Assembly (NCBI GenBank): GCA_034670025.1
Contig: JAXMOE010000004.1
Location: 1-64,000, forward strand
Length of the DNA stretch: 64,000 nt
Direction of reading: 5' to 3'
Origin: PGYR01 sp034670025
Lineage (GTDB): Bacteria > Bacteroidota > Ignavibacteria > Kapaibacteriales > UBA2268
The notes under the pieces were generated by a model. That model made no database searches and was not told the DNA's origin. It saw only the letters and a program-made list of their open reading frames with translations. Position numbers and translations under genes: made by a program. Below are positions 44,463-54,504 of this stretch, one piece after another. The number at the start of each line of letters is the position of its first letter. Positions within the stretch are counted from its first letter, which is position 1.

Positions 44463-44464
44463 GA

Positions 44465-44737
44465 TTATGGTGTGTTAGTTATGCTTTCTTGCGTTGGTGT
44501 TCCCCATCCTCCAGTGGAACTTTGAGTTGTTATACCATAAATTATTCCTGAAGGCCCAACTGAAGCAGGCAAAGTAACAGTAGTTGGTGCTGAAAATACA
44601 GATTCATAAACGGTATATATTTCAGATTCACCATCTTTTTTATATTTTATTAGAATCCCAATTGTTCCTACAGGTAAATCGAAACTTAAATTATTTCCGT
44701 TCCATTGATAATTCGTTGGCGGTTGTGGTGTTGACAT
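44465..44737 (-). CDS. Small beta-rich hypothetical protein
   Basis: A 90-residue protein beginning MSTPQPPTNYQWNGNNLSFD. It is Gly/Thr/Ser/Pro-rich with alternating hydrophobic residues, so it is likely an Ig- or FN3-like single domain. Its start lies inside the last 47 bases of the TPR gene in another frame and is preceded by AGGAG at 5 bases, the clearest ribosome-binding site in the island. That supports real, coupled translation. No signal peptide is present. It is the last gene of the repressor-TPR-small protein operon. I cannot assign a function. Confidence 0.6.
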   Translation of the reverse strand: MSTPQPPTNYQWNGNNLSFDLPVGTIGILIKYKKDGESEIYTVYESVFSAPTTVTLPASVGPSGIIYGITTQSSTGGWGTPTQESITNTP

Positions 44738-46115
44738 TTAGACTCCTATTTATGTTATTTAAAAATGTAGACAGTTCATTAGAACCATCTACTATATTAT
44801 CTACAGTTTCAGTTAATACTTTTTCGTTATCAAACTTGTTGCTTATTACCATTAGTGTTACAAACTTTGCCAAATTATTCTTTATACTACTATTATGAAT
44901 TAACTTGATTTGATTGTTATAGTTAATCAATTGACCTCTTAGCTTTGCGATAAGCTTAACATTAATTACATATTTTATACTCAAAGGGATTATAAGAACA
45001 AGAGAAAAAAGAACAACTAATAATATACCTGAACTAGCCCAAGCTACCTCAAGCTCACTATTCAATTTATCTATTGACTTTTCTATTTCCGCCTTTAAGT
45101 AAGTTTCTTCAATTAGTAAGTTAGAATACTGTTCTTTTTCAACTTTTTTCAGTTCTGCTAAATATTGTTTTAGCTCTGGTAAAAGGTAGCTTTTATCACT
45201 AAGAATAGAAACGAAAAAATTAGATATCTGTATCGCCTCAGTTATATTGTCATTCGAAACAAATATTGCATTTGCCTTGTTTAAGTATTCTATTGCTTTG
45301 TTTTGCTTTCCATCGTAAAGAGAATAAACTGCTGCTTTGAAGTTTGCATCTGCATGTAGAATTTCATTATACCTACTCGATTCTAAGTAATTATTTTGTA
45401 AGTCTTTATACAAAGGTGGTTGATTATTATAAATCCTATATATATCCAAGTTTGACATATATAGTAAACTATCCATCTTATTTTCAGATCCCAGATTATT
45501 GATAATGGACTCCATTGTTCTAATCACATTTCCATGCTCACCATTTTCAAAATAAACTACTCCCAAATTGTTTAGTATTATATTTTTATTTTTTGTTTTA
45601 GAATCTGATTGGTATTCTAATGCTTTGTTATAATAGTATTCAGCTGAATCTAACTTATTGAGGTTAATAAATACTTCTCCCAGATTAGCAAAGTTTAATG
45701 TTATCCCTTCGATGTTGTTAAGCTCTTGATTTAATTCAATACCTTTTCTTAAATAGTACAATGCACTATGATTAAGTCCTTTGTTAATGTAAGCAATACT
45801 AATTTCATTAAACAAGGAAGCAGAAAAGTGTTCATTTTTATCAGAATCATTAATTTTTTCTGCAATTTGGTAGTACTTAATAGCTGAATCTAACTCACCA
45901 ATATGATAGTAATTAATCCCCAATCCAAAGTAAGCGTCTTTTATTGCAGCTTTATGTTTGGAATCAATAATATCTGGTAAACAGTTTTCAGTTGTTTTAA
46001 TTGATTCGTTGTATTTACCGAGGTTGAATAGTTTCTTGCTTTCATCAAGACAGTCATTGGCAAATGATGTATATGACAATAGACAAAGTATACTTAAGTA
46101 ATATATAATTTTCAT
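44691..46115 (-). CDS. TPR protein with transmembrane segment and histidine-kinase-like phosphoacceptor helix
   Basis: A 474-residue protein. A signal peptide (MKIIYYLSILCLLSYTSFA) is followed by about seven TPR units (residues 25-330; for example SAIKYYQIAEKINDS and SAEYYYNKALEYQSD). A coiled coil and a membrane helix (about 361-383) follow. The cytoplasmic tail reads IKLIHNSSIKNNLAKFVTLMVI, like the HisKA_2 dimerisation helix whose usual form is HHRVKNNLQxIxSLL; the likely phosphoacceptor is H407. The protein stops where the ATPase (HATPase_c) domain should begin. It is thus a sensor-kinase-like protein without its catalytic part. It overlaps the repressor gene as ATGA. Confidence 0.75.
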   Translation of the reverse strand: MKIIYYLSILCLLSYTSFANDCLDESKKLFNLGKYNESIKTTENCLPDIIDSKHKAAIKDAYFGLGINYYHIGELDSAIKYYQIAEKINDSDKNEHFSASLFNEISIAYINKGLNHSALYYLRKGIELNQELNNIEGITLNFANLGEVFINLNKLDSAEYYYNKALEYQSDSKTKNKNIILNNLGVVYFENGEHGNVIRTMESIINNLGSENKMDSLLYMSNLDIYRIYNNQPPLYKDLQNNYLESSRYNEILHADANFKAAVYSLYDGKQNKAIEYLNKANAIFVSNDNITEAIQISNFFVSILSDKSYLLPELKQYLAELKKVEKEQYSNLLIEETYLKAEIEKSIDKLNSELEVAWASSGILLVVLFSLVLIIPLSIKYVINVKLIAKLRGQLINYNNQIKLIHNSSIKNNLAKFVTLMVISNKFDNEKVLTETVDNIVDGSNELSTFLNNINRSLNVNTTTANELSMERK

Positions 46116-46627
46116 TTTTGTTGCTCTCTTAATTTGTTTCCAGTTATATTATCTGCAAATTGTGACCCTTCTCCAGTTATAGACCAATGTATATTACAAC
46201 CCGCGTTCTCAATTCTTTTTAGAATTAAGTAAGGTATTTGCCTATCATCTTTAAAAATATCTTGAACTTCGTATCTATCAAATCCACGCTCTATTTCGAA
46301 TTCAATCAAATTCTCATAGTGTTCTTCTATCCATTCTTCAATCCTTTTCTTTTGGACTGAATAATCAAATTCATCAATTCTTGTAATGGTAATTGGGTTT
46401 TTCGATTTATGAATATAGGATTCTCCATTACCTGAATACAACCAGTCAATTGAGACCCCTTCTTTAAATAATCTTAAACTTATTTTCTGTAGATCATTCT
46501 CATCATTCATGTACTTATTCAATGATTGATGAGAAATGTTTATTTTTTTTGCAAACTCTGACTTTGTCAATCTGGTTGCATCAAAAAGTTTAATAAATCT
46601 TTTGAGTATGTCTTTTTCATTTTTCAA
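46112..46627 (-). CDS. CI/Cro-like helix-turn-helix regulator
   Basis: A 171-residue protein. The first 65 residues are a phage-repressor-type HTH (FIKLFDATRLTKSEFAKKINISHQSLNKYMND), followed by the usual GVSIDWLYSGNGESYI. A second, similar half follows (FEIERGFDRYEVQDIFKDDRQIPYLILKRIENAGCNIHWSITGEGSQF), as if the protein were an internal duplication of the HTH unit. It has no peptidase domain, so it is not LexA/CI-cleavable. It begins the operon and probably controls it or the facing repeat-linked promoter at 46653-46738. Confidence 0.78.
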   Translation of the reverse strand: MKNEKDILKRFIKLFDATRLTKSEFAKKINISHQSLNKYMNDENDLQKISLRLFKEGVSIDWLYSGNGESYIHKSKNPITITRIDEFDYSVQKKRIEEWIEEHYENLIEFEIERGFDRYEVQDIFKDDRQIPYLILKRIENAGCNIHWSITGEGSQFADNITGNKLREQQK

Positions 46628-46652
46628 ACTTAAATCAAATTATTGTTTAATC

Positions 46653-46675
46653 AATTGGCGTAAAAGTTCAGTGAG
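46653..46675 (+). repeat. Dispersed island repeat, copy F1
   Basis: aattggcgtaaaagttcagt followed by gag. It lies 26 bases upstream of the HTH gene start (reverse orientation to that gene) and forms inverted ends with E2. It is not followed by the GTG-T run seen in other copies. Confidence 0.75.
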
Positions 46676-46703
46676 CAAAGATAATTATAATTTAAGCATT
46701 TTT

Positions 46704-46738
46704 TATTGGCGTAAAAGTTCAGTGAGGGTGTTTTTTTT
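46704..46738 (+). repeat. Dispersed island repeat, copy F2
   Basis: tattggcgtaaaagttcagt followed by gagggtg and T8. It lies 51 bases after F1 and 109 bases upstream of the large gene at 46848. Confidence 0.78.
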
Positions 46739-46795
46739 AGGAATCATTACTAACTTTTCTAAATATATAGTACTTTTGTTTTATTAAATGGATAT

Positions 46796-46807
46796 TCGAA
46801 TGTTCGT
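46796..46807 (+). promoter_or_regulatory. Conserved palindrome downstream of repeat F2
   Basis: TCGAATGTTCGT, the same dyad as after repeats B and C with one base changed. It lies 40 bases before the 46848 start and is preceded by ttttattaaatggata as at the other two sites. Confidence 0.4.
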
Positions 46808-46847
46808 TATAGATACAGTTATGCAGAATGAAAACCAAAAATAGAAT

Positions 46848-48635
46848 ATGTTTGGAGACAAAAGAGATAAAATCCTAATCAATGAAAACGCCTATTTCTT
46901 CAAGAAAAAGGAATTCAAAAGGATTACCAAGACAAAAATAAAAGAGACATTCAAGACAGTGTCAGTAGAAAAACAAGGTAATTTCTTACTTAGAAAAGAG
47001 TCTAATACAATAGTAATTGATAGAAAGAAAATATCATATTCAATTTGTGTTTTCAAAACAGAGCGAAAGCCTACATTTATTACAGAACCTATAACAAATT
47101 GGGAAGAAATAAGACTTAGTTACTTACTAATTATAGAGATTGATGATTATGTTGTTATATCCAAAAAGAACATATCAAAACTGAATGAATTTCTCAAACT
47201 TCTTGACCCGATAGATTACAGTATTTTGTCTTCGTTATTTGTAAACACAAAAACATCATTTGAATCAATGTCTCTTCAAAATACTAACATATCTGATTCA
47301 GCTCTTAGAAGTAAAAATGTAACTTCAATGGACTTACAAGATAGTCTATCGACCTTAGGTGCAAGTTCTTATATAGTTCAGAACTTACGATTAAATGATG
47401 ATAAAGAAAGAGTTACCCTTTCTCTCAGCACATCGAGAATAAACAAAATGGGAATTAAGAAAGGGCTGAAAGAACTCTTTAAGTGGTGTATAAAATTATG
47501 TCAGAAAATTGACAATCACAATCCTGTAGAATCTTTCCTTTCTGTATTTTCTACTCCGTTAGATTTTAAAAAAGAATCAACAAATCTAAATCCTATTGCC
47601 ATTCTATTAGATATAAACCATCTTTTGAACTCAGTTAGTAATGGAGCAATAAATAGAATATATATTGAAATTGACGGTTTGGAGAGAGAATTTGATATTA
47701 ATTCTTTTGCAACAAATTTCAATAGTCTAAAACAAGTTGAATATGATGAGACCAACGATATATACAAAGTAGAAAATAATACTGCAAATGATTTGGAAGT
47801 TAAAATAAATAAGAATTCAATCACTCTTAAATCAAGAAAACTCAGAGGAATACAATTAGATTATAATAGCGGAACAACTCAGAGTTTACTCGACTACTTA
47901 AATCATCGTAACGACTTTATAATAAACTTTGAGGACATTGAAATGATCTATTCAAAGAGAAAACTCTTTAAGGATCATAGGTTGTTAAATAACATACCTC
48001 ATTTTGTCAAAATATTCGAAACACATTCAGAATTAAATTATACTAAATCGGAGAAGGGAGAGACTAATGCGAATTCGTGTAAATTTAGAAAAGATTCCGT
48101 TTTCGATGTAGTTGAAAATAAATACAGGGATAATTTCAAATTCTTCATTTGTGATGATATGGGTAAAGAATGGGCCGATCACATTGGGGTAACAGATGAT
48201 CTTGTTGCATTATATCATTCCAAGTCCAAAAAGTCTTTATTCTCGGCATCTGCATTTCATGATGTAATTGGCCAAACCCAAAAGAATTACGGAGTACTAA
48301 CACCGACAGATGGACAGCTTTCAAATAAGAAAATCACTTGGGGGAAATATTACAAATCAAATACGAGAATTAAGATGCTCAGAAAAGGGAGTTCAGTAGA
48401 TGATGCCATAGAATTATGGAAAGAGAATATAAATAGTCCTAATTTTAAAAGACAAGTCAATATTGTGGTTGACTTCATATCAAAATCGGAGTTAGAAGAT
48501 AGGCTTCAGAAATTACAGGAGAATATAGATTTTAAGGAAAAGAATGAAGTGATTCAAATCTTATGGTTAATATCATCATTGATAAATTCATCACAAGAAT
48601 TAGGAATAGAATCAAAAGTTATTTGTAAACCGTAA
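46848..48635 (+). CDS. Large hypothetical protein with nuclease-like C-terminal motif
   Basis: A 595-residue protein, cargo behind repeat F2. The first 430 residues have no motif I know; the early part is Lys-rich and mixed alpha/beta. The C-terminal part (about 425-510) reads FFICDDMGKEWADHIG, then ALYHSKSK, then SASAFHDVIGQTQKNYG. This matches a pattern I have seen at the ends of uncharacterised defence-linked proteins (CDDMGxExADFI...HxKxS...SASALHxVxxQAxKNL). The D-x-x-x-E-x-x-D and H-x-K spacing would suit a restriction-type PD-(D/E)XK nuclease, but this is a guess. It has no signal peptide or membrane segment. Its setting suggests phage defence. Confidence 0.7.
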   Translation: MFGDKRDKILINENAYFFKKKEFKRITKTKIKETFKTVSVEKQGNFLLRKESNTIVIDRKKISYSICVFKTERKPTFITEPITNWEEIRLSYLLIIEIDDYVVISKKNISKLNEFLKLLDPIDYSILSSLFVNTKTSFESMSLQNTNISDSALRSKNVTSMDLQDSLSTLGASSYIVQNLRLNDDKERVTLSLSTSRINKMGIKKGLKELFKWCIKLCQKIDNHNPVESFLSVFSTPLDFKKESTNLNPIAILLDINHLLNSVSNGAINRIYIEIDGLEREFDINSFATNFNSLKQVEYDETNDIYKVENNTANDLEVKINKNSITLKSRKLRGIQLDYNSGTTQSLLDYLNHRNDFIINFEDIEMIYSKRKLFKDHRLLNNIPHFVKIFETHSELNYTKSEKGETNANSCKFRKDSVFDVVENKYRDNFKFFICDDMGKEWADHIGVTDDLVALYHSKSKKSLFSASAFHDVIGQTQKNYGVLTPTDGQLSNKKITWGKYYKSNTRIKMLRKGSSVDDAIELWKENINSPNFKRQVNIVVDFISKSELEDRLQKLQENIDFKEKNEVIQILWLISSLINSSQELGIESKVICKP

Positions 48636-48822
48636 AGGAAGTCACTCTGCATAACTATAGATTGTAAGGAAAATTGAAATAGTAGAATTTACATAAAAGC
48701 TATTGAATCAAAAATTAAAAATCTAAATAAAGTGCCTAATAAAAACTGTATTCAATAGCCCCTTAGTAACGCTACTGCAAATGGCTAATTCCTTGTTTGT
48801 AATGTAAAAATAGAATCACTGA

Positions 48823-48864
48823 CAAAAAAAAATCCCTACACCTCATATTAGAAATGTAGGGATT
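48823..48864 (-). terminator. Rho-independent terminator after the BNR-repeat T9SS gene
   Basis: On the minus strand the stem AATCCCTACA / TGTAGGGATT with a 14-base loop is followed by T8. It ends the transcript of the gene at 48884-50794. Confidence 0.85.
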
Positions 48865-48883
48865 GAATATTAAATTATAAATT

Positions 48884-50794
48884 CTACTGCTTCACAAATT
48901 TAATAATGTGATTATCTATTTTTAAGAAGTAAACCCCAGGTGAAAGACTTTCAATAGAAATTTTGTTCTTACTTTCTAGCTTTCCACTTTGTAATTCCTT
49001 CCCATTGATATCACTAACTTCGTAATATTCTGAGTGCATTTTATAGTCAATGCCCTTAAGATATATAAAATCGGAAGCTGGGTTAGGATATAATGTTAAA
49101 TAGTTCGAGTTATCATCAGAATGAACTGAGCTAATAACAGTAGTATAAAAGTTACATGTTTCTGAATATTCGCTATTAGATTCTGATTCAGAATTTATAG
49201 AACTAACTCTCCAGTAATAAAGCTTATTAGAAGCTAAAGTATCTATTACAGCAAAATTATCTTCTAGCGTATCTGTCAGTATCAACTCTGAGAAAGTAGT
49301 GTCACTTGCTATTTCTAAATAGTATTGACCTGCATTTTTTACTTCATCCCACCTTAAAATAATATCATTCGATAAAATACTATCGCCACAATTTGGCTCT
49401 GATAATATTGCTCTATCCAACTCAATACTGAAATTACAGATGTCAGACCATTCCGAGACTTTCTGTTCATTACCTGATTGTATTCTGTAGTAATATTTTA
49501 AACCAGGTTGTAATGAGGATAGTGAATATGACTCTAACTCTATATTATACTCACTTTGGGCTATATCTTTAAATAAAGAATCTGTTGAAAATTCTATATT
49601 ATAAAAATCTGCACCTGATGATTTCTCCCATTTCAATATGTCAGAATTGCTCAAGTTTCTTATGGAACACCCCTCGGGGTAAATAACTTCAGGACAAAAT
49701 ACCATTTTGGATTGACCAAATTTAAAATAATTCCCTTCGTATCTGAATACCCTTGCTTCATCTGTTATAAAAACAGGAGTATGACCTAACCAAGCCGCAT
49801 ACTGGATTTCTGGTCTTCTGAGAACTCCATCTACCATATAGATATCCACAGGATATTCAAAATCCCAGGTCTTACCTCCATCATTTGTCATATAGATTTT
49901 GCCTCTGCCAGTAGCAAAACCATTGTATTCATCAAAAAATTCTATTTGACTAATACCAAATATTGGGTAATTTTCAGTATCTAATATTTTTTCCCAATGG
50001 GTCATACTATTAGTTCCCATGTAGATAACATCTCTGCTTTGATCACCATTACCATTTTTTTGTTGACCAACTATAAAAGATAAGTTATTATTAATTAATT
50101 CTAAATCAAGAAATGTTGTTTTTAAACTCTCTTGCTCGGAATCAAAATAGTATATATTTTCAAATGAAAAATCATTGATATTAAACTTAAATAACTGCTG
50201 TTGTCTTACTAAATCATTCTCTTGATGGAATTTTATCGCAATAATATTACTACTATCAAGGAATTTTTCAAATCTAAATGTCGTACTATTTAGCAAATCA
50301 GATGAACTTGTGTCATAAGTCATCCAACCGTCATGAGTTACATAAGCTTTGCCACGAATCCCTAAAAATCCCATATCTTCATCAAACATAATAAGCTCAT
50401 GAATTCTATCTGAGTTTTCGGTAAACCTAATATTTTTAAATGTTTTCCCTCCATCAGTCGATTTTTTTATTATTGGGATACTGTTAGAATAAGAAATATA
50501 AATATTATTAGAATCAGTAACCGTAAGATTATTCGGAAGAGTCAGTGTAGGGTCTTCATCAAAAAGAGCGTTATAAGTATATAAAAGCTCCCAACTACTA
50601 CCCTTATCTCTTGATATATATAACTGTGGGTCTGCTAATTCATCTACTACTAAATAGAATCTGTTACTATCTAAAACAACCATATCACCATAAGAACTCC
50701 CCCCTTCTAAACTGGGTCTATTCAAATAGACCCAGTCGCTTGCGAAGGATTGGAAGCTTAATATTAGAAATATTACTAAAATTATTCTTTTCAT
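48884..50794 (-). CDS. Secreted BNR/YCF48-like beta-propeller protein with FN3-like and T9SS domains
   Basis: A 636-residue protein with a signal peptide (MKRIILVIFLILSFQSFA). Residues about 25-370 have Asp-box motifs of BNR/sortilin-type propellers: YISRDKGSSWE, KSTDGGKTFKN and YMTNDGGKTWDF. Residues about 385-550 hold two FN3-like units (NSDILKWEKSSGADFYNIEFSTDSLF and NDIILRWDEVKNAGQYYLEIASDTTF). The C-terminal 75 residues (LTLYPNPASDFIYLKG ... YFLKIDNHIIKFVKQ) are a T9SS domain. It shares a base with the upstream subtilase fragment and is probably in its operon. It is inside the island, not on the core chromosome. Confidence 0.85.
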   Translation of the reverse strand: MKRIILVIFLILSFQSFASDWVYLNRPSLEGGSSYGDMVVLDSNRFYLVVDELADPQLYISRDKGSSWELLYTYNALFDEDPTLTLPNNLTVTDSNNIYISYSNSIPIIKKSTDGGKTFKNIRFTENSDRIHELIMFDEDMGFLGIRGKAYVTHDGWMTYDTSSSDLLNSTTFRFEKFLDSSNIIAIKFHQENDLVRQQQLFKFNINDFSFENIYYFDSEQESLKTTFLDLELINNNLSFIVGQQKNGNGDQSRDVIYMGTNSMTHWEKILDTENYPIFGISQIEFFDEYNGFATGRGKIYMTNDGGKTWDFEYPVDIYMVDGVLRRPEIQYAAWLGHTPVFITDEARVFRYEGNYFKFGQSKMVFCPEVIYPEGCSIRNLSNSDILKWEKSSGADFYNIEFSTDSLFKDIAQSEYNIELESYSLSSLQPGLKYYYRIQSGNEQKVSEWSDICNFSIELDRAILSEPNCGDSILSNDIILRWDEVKNAGQYYLEIASDTTFSELILTDTLEDNFAVIDTLASNKLYYWRVSSINSESESNSEYSETCNFYTTVISSVHSDDNSNYLTLYPNPASDFIYLKGIDYKMHSEYYEVSDINGKELQSGKLESKNKISIESLSPGVYFLKIDNHIIKFVKQ

Positions 50795-53700
50795 TATTTC
50801 ACTATAATAAATTTATCTGATTTAAATTCAAGTCCGTTTAAGTCAAAACTAATGAAATAAGTTCCAGTTACCAATTCCGATATGTCTAAAGAAATAAAAC
50901 TATTGTTTGATAAATTGTTGGATATTGACTGTATTACAGGTTTACCATTAAAATCATATAGTTTTATTTTTAGTTTTTCTACATTAGTCTCAGATATATT
51001 TACATCAATTCTATTAGAGCTTTGATTTAAGTTATACTCAAATACAATATCGTTAGAATTGACTTTAGTATATTCAACAGCTTCTATGTTTTCCATATAA
51101 ATACTCTTGGATACTACATCGTTAATTTCATCTAGCATATCACAAGTATATTCACAATCGATATTCTCTATCGGAGGATATGTTGTTTGATAAGTTAAGC
51201 TATCACAGATTGAGCTATTACCACTTGTACCAAGATCCGTTATTGTTTTTGTTCTATCTTCATTGTAACAAACTCTCATTCGTCTTAAACAACAATTTGA
51301 GTTGCAAGGTTTATTTAACTCAATAGTTCTTACTTCTTCAGTTACAGGATTCATAATTAATCGAGTCCATTGAGCCCAGCACGAAGCTTTACTAACTCTC
51401 CATACATCACTACAATCATTATTTGCTTCCAAAGGATCAAATCCCATCTTATTTCTATCAATAATCTCAAATATTGATAATCTGTAAACCTCTGCATCTG
51501 AACAAAGTGAACAATTACTCCAAGTACCAGTGTTAGGTAATTCAAATCTTTCTATACTTGTTATTTGAATATCTTGCCATACACCACAAGCTATTCGTTG
51601 AGAGTAATTTACTATTACATAACAACCAGGACAACTTTTTAACTCGAACAATATTGAAGGCATTTCAATAAAGTCATCATTGAAACAATCTGGTTTACAT
51701 GGTTCTAAGCTCGGTTCAAGTTCACAGAAAACAGTTCTTTCTATTACACAAGGCACAGTGTCATTAGCTCCTCTCATTAACTTAATAGTGAATGTATATG
51801 ATTCACCTTCACCAATACAGAGATTGTATGTTGATAAGTCAAGATTCGATAATGAAACTACAGTAGGTGTAATTATTGTTTCTTCATCTAATTCAGATGA
51901 AATCTCTACATGTGTATAACAAGGATAAGAATCCAAATTTACATCTAAGTCATGTGAAACATAACATTGATTCACTGCACAATTAGAACCACCTTTCTCA
52001 CTCGTAACTGTTAACCAATCTTCAGCTTCATCAGGACAATCACAATCACAAGTAATTGATTGCTCTAATACGCATGGAGTTAGGTCACCTATAGATTTAT
52101 ATAAGTATATTTTCACAACATATATGTCATTTTCACTTATACAAACATTAATTCCTGGTAATTGACTTTCATTACTATAAGGTAAAATAGATGTTGAAGT
52201 GCTACTACCATTAAGAATTGTTTCAACTTTATAGTGTGAGTAAATGTTACTACAAGTAATTTCATCAGGAATATTTAAGCTATGTGTTATTTCACAGTCA
52301 GTAGAATCAGGACAGTTACCAGGTTTTTCTTTAGATAGAACAAACCAACTATTATCAACAGGACATGAATAATCACAACTTACACTATTAAAGGTAATGT
52401 TTTGAGTAATTACTTCAGGTGTAGAGTAAGGGAAACTGAAACAAACATCAATTGTAGAACTACCAATAACATCATCATTATCATACTTGCAATCTCTAAC
52501 AGTTGCGGCTCTTAAAGTTATAGGGTTGAGAGATGTACCAGTTAAATCATTAGTTCCTAATAATTCATTGTATGGACTATCAAAAGTAACTTTAGCACCT
52601 TCATCTACTGTGAAAGTACCCCCTTTGTGAACTTTTAGTTTTTTAATCCTAAGTAATGCATCTTTTTCTACTATTAACTCACCACAAGGCAATACTTCTA
52701 CTTCAATATCTAGCTCAACCTTATGTCCTTCATCAATATATAGTTTAGATCCACCTTCTACTACAAATTTTCGAGTATTGGGTGTTTCAATATCAAAATT
52801 GTCAGAATCATAACTAATATCTACTGCACTAATTTTTGAACCACCTTTCATGTGCCATTCAGAATCATATTTAAGTGCTATATCATTATCACCTGCAACT
52901 CTAATGTGTGCTCCAGGTTGCATAGTAGTTATACCACCACCCCCAAAAAGCATTCCTTTGTTGTATGTTGTTACCACTCCATAAATTTCTGATTCTGATG
53001 GAGCACCACCAAACCATAAGCAGCCAACTCCACCAGGTGTAGCGTCAATGTCTAAATCACCAACTCTAAGTTCACCTACAACTTCAACGTCTTTAATATA
53101 ACCTTGTATTAATATGATTCCTTCATCATTAGTTACATCAGTTACTATTTTATGATTAGCCCAAGAAGGAATACCAATTAAATTCCCATCGATAGCCAAT
53201 AATTGATTTTTTCTGTTTCCTATTGTTCCAGATGCACCAACAGTAAGCTCAATCTGACGATTTAAATCTTCCAGAATAGTTACACCATAATTATTGTATT
53301 CCTCTGGGTGCATTGGATTAGAAGCTCCGCCCCATTCTAGGACTTGCCAAGGGTCATCATCACCTGTTGTAGGACCTCTTACAAGATCAACTTCATAAAA
53401 TTCTGGAGAAGTATTATCATCTGTCCAGCTACCCATGTGTAATAATTGATTACCATCAGGATTGACATAACCTCTTGAATCTCCACTACCATTATCATTA
53501 TCAAAAGGAAGTGTATAAATGCCGTTAATGTTATAATCTACTTTGTTCTCTATTGTATGAGCCATAGAACGGTAAGAATTTACTTTTCCAAATCCACATC
53601 TTTGTGCCCACCATCTTTTCAGTTTATCATTAGCTTGTTCTAAATATTCTGGCTGAGTAGGAGATTCAGTAACAATTAACTTATCACCGCAATAATAGGG

Positions 53701-54504
53701 GTCTGGTGTATCACCATCATCTATTATTTTATCTGTGGTAAAAGTAACAATATCATAAAATTTTCTTTGTACGTCTTCACCTACAGTAGGATGTCCATTA
53801 ACATCCAAAGGCACTCCCATATAGTCATTTATAGAAGTCATTAAACCTGCTACTCCTGCAATAAAAGGCTGCCCTTGAGATACACCACTACCATTAATAT
53901 TTATTACCATATCTTCATTAGTAGTCATATCAGTAATAGCTATTGAGGGTCCTAAGACATCTACAGATGCTTGTCTTTTTATTGCAGCTCTTGTTGAGTC
54001 ATCTGGGTTATTATTAAATTTATCTGTCCCAGGAGAGAACATCCATCCACTATAAAATCGTTCTCTACCTCTGTGAGATGGCTCAACATAAGGAGTACTT
54101 GGATCAGACCATAATAGACAATCTTCATTATACAATACACCGTCGGAAAGAGCTGCAATTGTAAGCCCTTTAAAATCTTTATCAGGAGTAGAGCCAGGAA
54201 ATATAGTTTGAGTTGCACCATTTGCTTTAGTGTTATAAGTCCAAGTATTCCCAGATACATTAAGAATACCATAAGAACCACCAACTACACTATCGCTACA
54301 ACCTGGTGTTAGGTTATTACCATTCCCAGATACCCATATAATTCCCTTTTGAAATTGAGCTAGAGTAGCAAAATTTGAAGTATACGGACGACAAGCGACT
54401 CTAACTCTTTCAGTATTACCGTCACTTAAAAAATCGGTATCTAGAACCTCAAAGTTAGTTTTATTATAGGGTATAAGTATTCCTGAGCAATCAAAAGCAG
54501 GAAC
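50794..54504 (-). pseudogene. Subtilase C-terminal part with Cys-rich modules and T9SS domain (frameshifted)
   Basis: An open frame of about 1236 codons begins right after a TAG at 54505 and has no natural start at its head. It continues the subtilase frame of the next gene. Its first residues read PAFDCSGILIPYNKTNFEVL, then WVSGNGNN, where subtilases place the oxyanion Asn region. The catalytic Ser motif appears degenerate: GSGVSQGQPFIAGVAGLM. Then come low-complexity beta repeats, two or more Cys-rich modules (CDCPDEAEDWL...; CPVDNSWFVLSKEKPGNCPDSTDC...) and a T9SS domain ending FKSDKFIIVK. One frame change near 54505 separates it from its N-terminal half. It is a pseudogene, a sequencing error, or a case of regulated frameshift. 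Confidence 0.7.

Noticed and set aside
53979..54284. A 101-codon minus-strand ORF between the two subtilase parts
   Set aside because: The other frame continues the subtilase sequence convincingly (YTSNFATLAQFQKGIIWVSGN), so this is a shadow frame.
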